The notes under the pieces were generated by a model. The model was not told where the DNA came from, did not search any database, and saw only the letters and a list, made by a program, of their open reading frames with translations. The position numbers and the translations under genes are program-made. DNA of 16,147 nt from Flavobacteriales bacterium (GTDB taxonomy: Bacteria > Bacteroidota > Bacteroidia > Flavobacteriales_D > Parvicellaceae), in the NCBI GenBank assembly GCA_015488785.1, contig WFNC01000027.1, positions 1 to 16,147 of the forward strand, in the 5' to 3' direction. Positions 7,631 through 15,207 of the stretch are shown piece by piece; position 1 is the stretch's first letter, and every line of letters begins with the position of its first letter.

Positions 7631-10600
7631 ATGTCAAAAGTATTTAGAATTCATAATACGGGGTCTTCCAGTGCGGATTGGTTTACGTCTGTAGAAATAG
7701 GAGCTAGTATTATCGATGAAATTCATGCAGAAGATAAGAAAGGAACCAAACAACCAACCTCTATTCCTAGTCCGTTTGCTCGTTTAGATTTAGTGAGAAC
7801 AGCATTTGAGAAAGTTGCTCGAAAAGGTGATTTAGACGGTGATGGAGATCAACATAAATTAATTTCTGACGCCTTTGATATCGGTCAAATTTTATTTAAT
7901 TATTCAAAACATAATGATGAATTGGATTTAATTAAATGGGAAAAAGAAGCAGCTTTGTCAGGTTTGGAAAATTCATCAAAAAAACATAAGCATTTGGGGG
8001 ATACGCTTAAATTATTTTTAGAGCAAGATGCAACTCAAAATAATTTTAAAGACCTAAATTCATTTTTTATATTAAAGTATAGAGGTACTGTAATTGGAGG
8101 AACTTCTCCCAATACTTTATTCTTTGCGTCTTCTGCTTCGGAAACTGTAGATGTAAAGATTAAATTTGGTAAGGACGTAATGTTAGATGATAAAATTTTA
8201 CCTCTTTATAAAAGAGAAAGAAACTACATTAAATATATTTTTAGCATAGCTAAAACTCCAAATTTCGCTAATCTATTTAGTGAATTTAATAAATATTTGA
8301 GTGAATCATTAAAAAAAATTAATGAGACTGACTATCCTTTTTATAGAGAATTAGAGAACTTAACATTAGAAGATTATAATCACTTAAGTGATTTTAGCTT
8401 CCCTAACAATCAAGGTATTAATGTAGAAGTCTTAAATGGAATTCCTTTAAAAGAGTTTAAAACAAATCCAAAAGATATTTTAGATAATAGTGATTTTGTG
8501 ATTAAAACAAAAAAAGAAGTAGATGGGTTTTTACCACTAGTTTTACCAAACGATGCATTTATGCTTAGGTGGAAATACACGACCGATAATTGGGATAGTA
8601 AAGTAAAAGCAGAAGACAAAAACAATACAGCTTTAAACAAAAGAAAACTGCCAGGGCAAGGAGACGTTTATCCTTATTTGAGTGCTAGTGATTTCTTAAC
8701 TGATACTATAATTAAACTTCCTTACGAAATTAACGACCGTAAATTTTATACGTTAGGAGAGGGGAACGAAAAGCAATTCTTATTGCCTCTAACCGAATTA
8801 TTCTTTGATTATTTTACAATAGATGATATCAAAGATATGCTGTCTTTTGAGACTCGAGGTATTGGAGATACGTTAAAAGTTAAATTAAAAATTCCAACTA
8901 AAAAAGGAGAGATTGTTTATGAAAGATTATATCATAAAAGCGAAAGTATAGAAACGAAATATACTATTAAGTCAATTGGTTTTGCTTTGGCTCTATTCCC
9001 TTTTGTTAAAGATTTAAATTGTGAAAATTCGATTAATTATAATGTCTTTGTTGGAGCATCAAGTCATAGAGGTCAAGTTCAATTATCATTTTTAAATAGT
9101 CTTAATAATCATATTACAAAAGATGAGAATGTTAAAGACAGAATCAGCATAGGCGAAGAAAAAATTAATGTACATTCTTTTTCTAATGGGTTTGACGCTA
9201 TCATGATTAATGTTGGTGAAGTGACCAATGTTTTACAACCTCTTTTTAAGACTAAAGTTAAGTCGCACGAATATTCTTTTGGGATAGATTTAGGTACAAC
9301 AAATACACATGTTGCTTATCGAAAAGAGAATGGAGAAGTTTATAATTTCGATGTTCAAGATTCAGATACATCAATTGCTTACTTATTGGATGCCGAAGAT
9401 GCATCGAAAGCAAGAGACAGCGAAACACAGCAGTATGCCTCGTTGCTCGGTTATATTAATCAAACTTCAATTCCTAAGTTTTTTAACTATTCTGATTCTA
9501 TTTATTCTTTTCCGTTAAGAACTTGTTTATTAGAAAACAAAGAAATTGATTTTGTACAGTCAGTCTCGTTGTTCAAAGATGCAAATATTGGTTTTGATTA
9601 TGAAAAATTAAATATTATAGATGGTGTAATACCTAATACCAATATTAAGTGGGGAGCGATAGATGGTAATAACCAAAAACGAATAGAATTATTTATTAAT
9701 GAATTATTATTATTATGTAAGTCCAAAGTCTTAATGAATGATGGAAATTTAAAAAAGACAAAAATCTCTTGGACCTATCCTGTAAGTATGCAAACACATC
9801 GTTTAACATCTATTTCTAATATTTGGAAAGCAGGTTTTATAAAACACTTTAAAGGAGCTGACCTTAAAAATTTATCGATGCTTCCAGAAAGTGTAACTCC
9901 GTTTTTCTATATGATAAATAAAGAAAATCTATCCTACCTCGAACGACCTACTGTTTCTGTCGATATTGGTGGAGGAACTAGTGATATAGCTATTTTTGAT
10001 AAAGGAATTACAAAACTTATTTCATCGTTTAAATTTGCTGGAAATAGTCTTTATGGCGATGGATTTAATGGAAGTAAATCGAATAATGGATTTATTAAAG
10101 CATATGATGACAAAGTAAGGGAATTAATCAATGCAGACACAAAAAAGAGCGCTAATTTGAATCGAGTTTTAAAGGATGTAGAAAATAATTCGGTTGATTT
10201 AATTAGTTTTTACTTTTCTATTGTTAAGGGGAATGATGAGCAGAATTGGTTTTCAAAAGAGTTATCAAATAATGTTAACTTTAAAATAGTTTATGCCTTG
10301 TTTTATAGTACTATAGCTTATCATATTGCTCAATTGGTAAAAAAGAATAAATTAGATAAGCCTGAAAATATCATTTTTTCTGGAACCGCATCTAAGTCTT
10401 TATCAATACTCGATAATAGTTCTAATTGTGAATTTGTAGAAACTATGTTTAATTATATTTTTAATCAAGTTTTGGGAGAAAATGAAGCTAAACTTTCGTT
10501 AAAAATAGTAGAAGAACCAAAAGAAATTACAGCAAAAGGTCTTTTATTCGGAAATGAAATTTCAGCTACCGAAATTAAAAAATTAAAAGCATTTTTGATT

Positions 10601-10969
10601 GGAGATAGAGATTTAACTCAAGTAGATTGTGAAAATACTTCAATTACTTTAGGCGAAGGGGGAGAAACAGCTAAAAACAAGATAGTCGATGGAGTTATAG
10701 ACAATGTAAAAGAGTTTTATTCCATTTTTGATGGTATGGTCTCATCTTTAGATCTTAAAGATAATATTGGAGTAACTGAAGAAAGTCTAAACCTTTTAAA
10801 TGAGTTGAAGCATCAAAATATAAAACATAATATTTTAGAAGGAATTAACAAAAATGCAGAAAAGGGAGATTTTGAAAAAGTAAACGAAACTTTGTTCTTT
10901 TACGCTTTTATTGGCGTAATCCCTCAATTAGTTTACAAGCTAAGCGAACAGGTTACGGCTGAAAATTAA
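7631..10969 (+). CDS. Large protein with C-terminal actin/Hsp70-type ATPase domain
   Basis: The protein has 1112 residues, far longer than DnaK or MreB. The C-terminal part carries the actin/Hsp70 fold signatures in order: phosphate-1 loop FGIDLGTTNTH with G551 and D553; phosphate-2 loop VDIGGGTSD with D778; and the adenosine loop IIFSGTASKSL with G918. Between them, WTYPVSM and LPESVTPFFYM resemble the corresponding parts of Hsp70-like proteins. Residues 1-~540 have no domain I can name. They include a notable segment near the N-terminus, SIPSPFARLDLVRTAFEKV (about 43-61), and mixed alpha/beta sequence after it. The last ~130 residues appear helical. There is no signal or membrane segment, so it is presumably cytoplasmic. 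It might act as an ATP-driven switch or filament with its tubulin-like neighbour (inference). Relation to SrfB-type large Hsp70-like proteins is possible but not established here. Confidence 0.8.
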   Translation: MSKVFRIHNTGSSSADWFTSVEIGASIIDEIHAEDKKGTKQPTSIPSPFARLDLVRTAFEKVARKGDLDGDGDQHKLISDAFDIGQILFNYSKHNDELDLIKWEKEAALSGLENSSKKHKHLGDTLKLFLEQDATQNNFKDLNSFFILKYRGTVIGGTSPNTLFFASSASETVDVKIKFGKDVMLDDKILPLYKRERNYIKYIFSIAKTPNFANLFSEFNKYLSESLKKINETDYPFYRELENLTLEDYNHLSDFSFPNNQGINVEVLNGIPLKEFKTNPKDILDNSDFVIKTKKEVDGFLPLVLPNDAFMLRWKYTTDNWDSKVKAEDKNNTALNKRKLPGQGDVYPYLSASDFLTDTIIKLPYEINDRKFYTLGEGNEKQFLLPLTELFFDYFTIDDIKDMLSFETRGIGDTLKVKLKIPTKKGEIVYERLYHKSESIETKYTIKSIGFALALFPFVKDLNCENSINYNVFVGASSHRGQVQLSFLNSLNNHITKDENVKDRISIGEEKINVHSFSNGFDAIMINVGEVTNVLQPLFKTKVKSHEYSFGIDLGTTNTHVAYRKENGEVYNFDVQDSDTSIAYLLDAEDASKARDSETQQYASLLGYINQTSIPKFFNYSDSIYSFPLRTCLLENKEIDFVQSVSLFKDANIGFDYEKLNIIDGVIPNTNIKWGAIDGNNQKRIELFINELLLLCKSKVLMNDGNLKKTKISWTYPVSMQTHRLTSISNIWKAGFIKHFKGADLKNLSMLPESVTPFFYMINKENLSYLERPTVSVDIGGGTSDIAIFDKGITKLISSFKFAGNSLYGDGFNGSKSNNGFIKAYDDKVRELINADTKKSANLNRVLKDVENNSVDLISFYFSIVKGNDEQNWFSKELSNNVNFKIVYALFYSTIAYHIAQLVKKNKLDKPENIIFSGTASKSLSILDNSSNCEFVETMFNYIFNQVLGENEAKLSLKIVEEPKEITAKGLLFGNEISATEIKKLKAFLIGDRDLTQVDCENTSITLGEGGETAKNKIVDGVIDNVKEFYSIFDGMVSSLDLKDNIGVTEESLNLLNELKHQNIKHNILEGINKNAEKGDFEKVNETLFFYAFIGVIPQLVYKLSEQVTAEN

Positions 10970-10985
10970 GAAAAAATAGAAATTA

Positions 10986-12149
10986 ATGAAAAATTATAGC
11001 ACAAGGCATCTTTTTAAGGTTGTTAACTTTGTTTTAGCATTTTTGCTAATTAGTCCTTCTATATTTATAGCACAGGATATTTTAATCGTCAATGAAAAAT
11101 CAAAATTAGATTTATGCTTAGAGTTATCTTATGCTTACATTTTAGATTATGAAGCGTCAAATGGGCTAAAAGAGAGTGAAACTAATGGTAAAGACAAAAT
11201 TCACCATAGTTTAGACTCTTTAAAACAACTAAAGAGTAAACAAATTGAGAGATCTTTTTATAAAAATAACGATTGGAATAGCGCATTCAACGTTTTTGAT
11301 GAAAATTTTAAAAAAATTAAAGATACTGTTTTGTTGGAGAATTTATTGAAATATAAAATACTGAAGTCTTCTAAGTACAGAGATTCTGTCTTTAAAAGCT
11401 TTGTTTCTAAGGTAAAAAATAGAGGGGCAGAAATTAATAAAAACCTTAAAGAAACTAAATTCCTCCCCCTTAGTGATAATAAGACAGAAAAGATAAAACC
11501 ATCGAAAAGTAAATCTAGATCGTGGGTTAAAATGATTTTAATAATCTCTTTTATAGCCTTGTTTAGTCTGTTAGGTTTTCTATATAAAAGAAATAAAGAT
11601 TTAACAAAGGAGGAGAAGAGGTTAAAAAATAAAAACACAAGGTTAGAAAGTGAAATAAGAGAATTTAGAAGTAAAGAAAAATCGCTAAGTTCAGATAGAA
11701 AATTAGCAGAAATGCAAAAAAATAATAAAGAATTAGAGGATGAAATTTTTGAATTAAAAAAGGAAATAGGATCTAAAATTGTTCCTAAACCTTCTGAGAT
11801 TAAAAAAGAGGATAACACTCCAAAACTAAAAAAGATATATTTACCACGTCCTTATTCTGGTAAAAAAATTAATGCAGACGAAGCAAAGTTTATTCCTGAC
11901 CCCAATTTTTCTTTTTATGAGGTTGATGTAATGCCTAACCAAAATAAATATAAAATAAGAGTTTTTCCAGGTTCTAAATTGTTTTTAAAAGCCTTTAATT
12001 CTCCAGAACTTTTTCTGGATGGAATATGTACTAAAAAAAATGTAAGAGAACAAATGCATACAAAAATTGAAAACGTAGAAGATGGTTTGGTTCAACAGAA
12101 CGGTAAAGACTGGGTGGTTATTAAAGATATCGTGATAAAATTTAAGTAA
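10986..12149 (+). CDS. Single-pass membrane protein with signal peptide, coiled coil and conserved-looking C-terminal domain
   Basis: This 387-residue protein belongs to no family I recognise. A signal sequence (~1-29, LFKVVNFVLAFLLISPSIFIA) leads into a charged helical region (30-178) expected in the periplasm. One transmembrane helix follows at about 182-202 (MILIISFIALFSLLGFLY). A strongly charged coiled coil occupies ~205-263 (LKNKNTRLESEIREF and on), and a compact C-terminal domain ~283-387 begins KKIYLPRPYSG and contains YKIRVFPGSKLFLKAF. With a cleaved signal, the coiled coil and C-terminal domain would lie in the cytoplasm, near the tubulin-like and actin-like proteins. This suggests an adaptor linking them to the membrane motor encoded just downstream (inference). 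It starts 16 bases after the ATPase gene and ends 5 bases before the MotA-like gene. Confidence 0.65.
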   Translation: MKNYSTRHLFKVVNFVLAFLLISPSIFIAQDILIVNEKSKLDLCLELSYAYILDYEASNGLKESETNGKDKIHHSLDSLKQLKSKQIERSFYKNNDWNSAFNVFDENFKKIKDTVLLENLLKYKILKSSKYRDSVFKSFVSKVKNRGAEINKNLKETKFLPLSDNKTEKIKPSKSKSRSWVKMILIISFIALFSLLGFLYKRNKDLTKEEKRLKNKNTRLESEIREFRSKEKSLSSDRKLAEMQKNNKELEDEIFELKKEIGSKIVPKPSEIKKEDNTPKLKKIYLPRPYSGKKINADEAKFIPDPNFSFYEVDVMPNQNKYKIRVFPGSKLFLKAFNSPELFLDGICTKKNVREQMHTKIENVEDGLVQQNGKDWVVIKDIVIKFK

Positions 12150-12154
12150 AAAAT

Positions 12155-13753
12155 ATGATGGAAATATTAGAGTATATAGTATTATTTACAATTGGAGTTT
12201 TTCAATTGGTTATTACAATTCAGTTATTGTCAAAAATAAAAGATTACTCAAATTTGTTCTCTGAAAAATTTAGAATTCAAGCTTTGAGGGTTCCTGTGAA
12301 AAGTTTAAAAGAAATTCATGAAGAAATAGATAAAAGGTTTATTGGCAGAGGTCATTTTCAAGCTGATAAGTTAAAAGAAGCAGCAGTTGTTGAATACGAA
12401 GACCGTGGAGTTGAATTAAGCTCAGATTCTAATAACCTTTATTTTCAACGAATCATAAAGACAATTAATTCTTATTTAAATAAAAATTACGGTACAACAG
12501 TCGATTTTCATATCTTAAAGGATATTGTAGAACGAATAACCAATACCGATGAAGAAGCTATTGCGAGTAAAATGCAAGCGCCTCTATATTTAGGCTTGGT
12601 GGCTACCATGATTGGTATTATTATTGGCTTTTGGGGAATTGGAGATTTGACTGAAGGAACAAATCAAATAAAGCCTTTAATTGATGGCGTAAAATGGGCG
12701 ATGTCCTTTAGTGTTCTTGGTCTTATCTTGAGTATTTTCCTTTCTACAATTGTATTCAAAAAAGCAAGAACAAAAGTAGAGGTAGAAAAGAATGACTTCC
12801 TATCGTTTTTGCAAACGGAATTATTGCCTAAAATGACAATTTCACAAGACGCTGGTATTGATAAGTTGAGTTATCAATTAAATGATTTTGGATATAAAAC
12901 AACTGAAATAGTAGCAAGTCTAGATACGATTGTTGATAAAACAAATGAATCGATAAAAAAAGAGCATCAACTAATAGAAGAGTTGAAACAGTTGGATTTA
13001 AATAAGATAAATTCAGCTAATAAATTGATTTTTTCTCAATTGTCTAAAATGATGATTGACTTTAAAGCTTTTCCCGATTACTACGCAGGCTTGAATGCTT
13101 CTTTAGATAAAACAACAACTTTAAATAATAATTTAATAAAGTTTACTGAACAAACAGCGAATGTAAATATAATTTTAGAAAACTTAAAAGCAATTGTCGA
13201 AGATTCTAAAAATGCTAGTGATTTCTTTAGCAAACATATAAAATCATTTGTTCAGTATGAAGAAAATGTTAACATTGCAGTTGCTAGCGCTGACGATAAA
13301 ATGAAACAGTCTTTAGATTATCTAAAAGAAGCTGTTGCAAAACAGATAGATTCCTATACGGTTATCATTGATGAGTATGAAAATAAAGTTGATAAAATAC
13401 TCGAAAAATCAATGTCTAAATATGGTGATGCTGTAGCAAATCAAATTCAAAATATGAATGAAGCTTTTGATAAATCAAGACCAAAATTTGAAAAGCTTAA
13501 TAAATTAGATGATATCGAAAAACAGTTAAAAATATTGAACAATAATATCGAAAATCAAGGGGCGCATGATTATCAAGATTCATCATTAACATTGTCAAAT
13601 TCTAGCTTACCTATTCAGAAGATTTTTGGAAAAATTAGTCTTAAAGAATTAAATGATTATTTGAGACTAGGAGCTTATGGATTTGTTGTTCTTTATGGCG
13701 CTTTCTATTCATTGTTTTTACTTTTTGACTTTATTTTAATTATATTTTTTTAG
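12155..13753 (+). CDS. MotA/TolQ/ExbB-like proton-channel subunit with long cytoplasmic tail
   Basis: The protein has 532 residues. A first helix at ~6-26 is followed by a ~115-residue cytoplasmic region, then two helices at ~144-163 (LYLGLVATMIGIIIGFWGIG) and ~180-202 (KWAMSFSVLGLILSIFLS). The APLYLGLVATMIG and GVKWAMSFSVLGL patterns match the conserved pore helices of MotA, TolQ and ExbB. A predicted helical or coiled-coil tail of about 290 residues (~205-495) then projects into the cytoplasm, as in ZorA of Zorya systems. Unusually, a further hydrophobic helix ends the protein (~507-531). Five such subunits would be expected to surround a MotB-like dimer and use an ion gradient (family knowledge). 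Two ATGs stand together at 12155 and 12158; either could be used. The two MotB-like genes follow at once. Confidence 0.8.
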   Translation: MMEILEYIVLFTIGVFQLVITIQLLSKIKDYSNLFSEKFRIQALRVPVKSLKEIHEEIDKRFIGRGHFQADKLKEAAVVEYEDRGVELSSDSNNLYFQRIIKTINSYLNKNYGTTVDFHILKDIVERITNTDEEAIASKMQAPLYLGLVATMIGIIIGFWGIGDLTEGTNQIKPLIDGVKWAMSFSVLGLILSIFLSTIVFKKARTKVEVEKNDFLSFLQTELLPKMTISQDAGIDKLSYQLNDFGYKTTEIVASLDTIVDKTNESIKKEHQLIEELKQLDLNKINSANKLIFSQLSKMMIDFKAFPDYYAGLNASLDKTTTLNNNLIKFTEQTANVNIILENLKAIVEDSKNASDFFSKHIKSFVQYEENVNIAVASADDKMKQSLDYLKEAVAKQIDSYTVIIDEYENKVDKILEKSMSKYGDAVANQIQNMNEAFDKSRPKFEKLNKLDDIEKQLKILNNNIENQGAHDYQDSSLTLSNSSLPIQKIFGKISLKELNDYLRLGAYGFVVLYGAFYSLFLLFDFILIIFF

Positions 13754-13756
13754 TAT

Positions 13757-13876
13757 ATGAAAAAGGATAATTTTTTCTGGGTCTCATTTTCTGATTTAAT
13801 GACGAGTTTATTTTTTGTTATGTTGGTGTTGTACGTTTTAACGTATGTTATATTATCTCAAAAAGAAATAGAATTA
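13757..13876 (+). repeat. Direct repeat, copy A: conserved 5' end of the tandem MotB-like genes
   Basis: These 120 bases match 14458-14577 at 107 positions by my count. Ten of the 13 differences are synonymous and three change a residue (positions 3, 4 and 32). Downstream, the two genes share little obvious nucleotide similarity. The pattern is that of a tandem gene duplication with the membrane helix kept under strong protein-level constraint. Confidence 0.85.
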
Positions 13877-14461
13877 CAGAATATCGTTCAAAATTTAGAG
13901 CAGAAATTAGAGGTTTACGATTTGGTTAAAGAAAATTTAAATCCATTAAAAGAAAACACAGAACTATTTAGATATGAGGAAAAATACAAACGTTTTACAT
14001 TAGCGTTCGATGTAGCTTTTGAACGTGGAGACTCAAAAATAAAAAGAGGGAATCTAAAAAAATACACTTATACTCTGGGTAAAATAAAAAGTGTAGGTAA
14101 GGAGTTGCAGAAAACAATTGATTTATTAGCAAAGAAAAAAGCTGAAAATATAAAAATGAAAAATGTATCTTACTTAGTTATTATTTCAGGATATGCGTCG
14201 CATTTAAAACGAGGTTTTATTCACAACGACTATGAATTGAGTTACAAAAGAGCTTTTAATTTATGGTATTTTTGGAAAGATAAAATGGGAATTGATTTTG
14301 AAGCAGATAAATATAAAGGTCTTATTGATTTACAAATATCAGGAAATGGATGGGGAGGAGTAGGTCGTTTTAAAAGAGATTATAATGAAAGCTTCGTTGA
14401 AGAGAGTAAAAATCAACGATTTATAATTCAAATAGTGCCTAAAATAGGAGAGGTAATATGA
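13757..14461 (+). CDS. MotB/OmpA-like motor plug protein, first copy
   Basis: The protein has 234 residues. The N-terminal helix FFWVSFSDLMTSLFFVMLVL (6-25, continuing to ~33) carries D13, placed like the ion-binding Asp of MotB and ZorB. A coiled-coil linker (~34-75) precedes an OmpA-like domain (~76-230). That domain is recognised by VIISGYASHL (G145), the helix NDYELSYKRAFNLWYFW equivalent to N-LS-RA of OmpA, the strand LQISGNGWGG and the closing NQRFIIQI equivalent to NRRV. The usual Thr-Asp after the glycine is replaced by Ala-Ser, so standard diaminopimelate binding is uncertain. It should pair with the MotA-like subunit encoded 3 bases upstream. The stop overlaps the next start as ATGA, so the two copies are translationally coupled. 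The first 40 residues are 37/40 identical to the second copy. Confidence 0.85.
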   Translation: MKKDNFFWVSFSDLMTSLFFVMLVLYVLTYVILSQKEIELQNIVQNLEQKLEVYDLVKENLNPLKENTELFRYEEKYKRFTLAFDVAFERGDSKIKRGNLKKYTYTLGKIKSVGKELQKTIDLLAKKKAENIKMKNVSYLVIISGYASHLKRGFIHNDYELSYKRAFNLWYFWKDKMGIDFEADKYKGLIDLQISGNGWGGVGRFKRDYNESFVEESKNQRFIIQIVPKIGEVI

Positions 14462-14577
14462 AAAACAATAATTTTTTTTGGGTCTCATTTTCTGACTTAA
14501 TGACGAGCTTATTTTTTGTCATGTTGGTTTTGTATGTTTTAACATACGTAGTATTATCTCAAAAAGAAATAGAGTTA
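14458..14577 (+). repeat. Direct repeat, copy B: conserved 5' end of the tandem MotB-like genes
   Basis: This is the partner of the repeat at 13757-13876 (107 of 120 bases identical by eye). The separation is 701 bases, start to start, so recombination between copies would delete one gene and leave a functional hybrid. Confidence 0.85.
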
Positions 14578-15204
14578 AAAGAATCGCTAGTTAAATTTCA
14601 AAAAAAAGAGGCTGAATTTAATTTAACAGCTGATAGTATTGAACAAATAAAAAGTAAATTACAGAAAGTACAGGTTGATGTAAATAAATTAAAGGAAATA
14701 GAAAATGTTGAAAAAGCGTTAGAAGGTCTAAGTTCTTTGTATTTTGATTTCGACAATCATAATAAACGCTATAAATTAAAAATAAATGCAACTTTTAAAC
14801 CTGGAAGTCAAAACATTTACGATATTTCGTGGGATCAATTACAACAATTAAAAAAAGCAGGAAGAGCTTTATACAATAGGTTGTCGATTGTTATCTCACA
14901 AAATAAAAACGTCGATTATTTATTGGTTCTAGAGGGGAATAATGCAAGAATTGAAAATGGAGATTGGAAAAACTGGGAGAAAATTCCAAATATTGGTTAT
15001 TCTATGAGTTATGGAAGGGCGTTAGCTTTGTTTAATTTTTGGAAAAAAGAAGGAATTGACTTTCGTCTTTTAGAACCTCAATGTGAGATTATTATAGCAG
15101 GAAGTGGTTATTTTGGACAATCTCGAGATAACCAGAATGAGGATAATAATAAGCGATTTACGATACAGATAACCTCTAAAATCGGTAAATTTTTACATCA
15201 GTAA
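14458..15204 (+). CDS. MotB/OmpA-like motor plug protein, second copy
   Basis: The protein has 248 residues and is a paralogue of the gene before it. Its N-terminal helix is almost the same (FFWVSFSDLMTSLFFVMLVL, with D13), followed by a coiled-coil linker (~35-90) and a diverged OmpA-like domain (~95-245). In that domain VLEGNNAR (E159-G160) replaces the usual GHTD, MSYGRALALFNFW corresponds to LS-RA, IIAGSGYFG to the GYG strand, and NNKRFTIQI to NRRV. As in the first copy, the canonical Asp is missing. Between the GNNAR strand and the RA helix sits a loop of about 15 residues rich in Trp, Asn and Gly. It may form a heterodimer with copy one inside a MotA-like pentamer (inference). The start overlaps the preceding stop by 4 bases. 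Confidence 0.85.
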   Translation: MKNNNFFWVSFSDLMTSLFFVMLVLYVLTYVVLSQKEIELKESLVKFQKKEAEFNLTADSIEQIKSKLQKVQVDVNKLKEIENVEKALEGLSSLYFDFDNHNKRYKLKINATFKPGSQNIYDISWDQLQQLKKAGRALYNRLSIVISQNKNVDYLLVLEGNNARIENGDWKNWEKIPNIGYSMSYGRALALFNFWKKEGIDFRLLEPQCEIIIAGSGYFGQSRDNQNEDNNKRFTIQITSKIGKFLHQ

Positions 15205-15207
15205 ACT

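Noticed and set aside
7820..7870. A Ca-binding (EF-hand-like) loop, DLDGDGDQH, near residue 66 of the ATPase protein
   Set aside because: The position-12 acidic ligand is absent (Ile), and there is no paired second loop. It is more likely a polar surface loop.
8410..8640. A 76-codon open frame on the minus strand inside the ATPase gene
   Set aside because: Antisense shadow with low-complexity hydrophobic composition and no recognisable features.
9309..9518. A 69-codon plus-strand frame inside the ATPase domain
   Set aside because: Out-of-frame shadow across the conserved phosphate-1 region of the ATPase, which is clearly the coding frame.
11258..11818. A 186-codon open frame on the minus strand, rich in Leu, Ser and Phe
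   Set aside because: It is the antisense shadow of the coiled-coil membrane protein, whose Lys/Glu-rich codons read as Leu, Phe and Ser in reverse. It shows no domain and would sit against a well-supported operon gene.
12155..15204. A complete Zorya defence system
   Set aside because: The MotA-like and MotB-like proteins resemble ZorA and ZorB, but no ZorC, ZorD helicase/nuclease or ZorE HNH gene is present, and the partners are of other families.
12155..15204. A flagellar stator or the GldL/GldM gliding motor
   Set aside because: There are no other flagellar genes. The two MotB-like proteins are short OmpA-type proteins, not GldM-like, and the operon partners do not fit type IX secretion.
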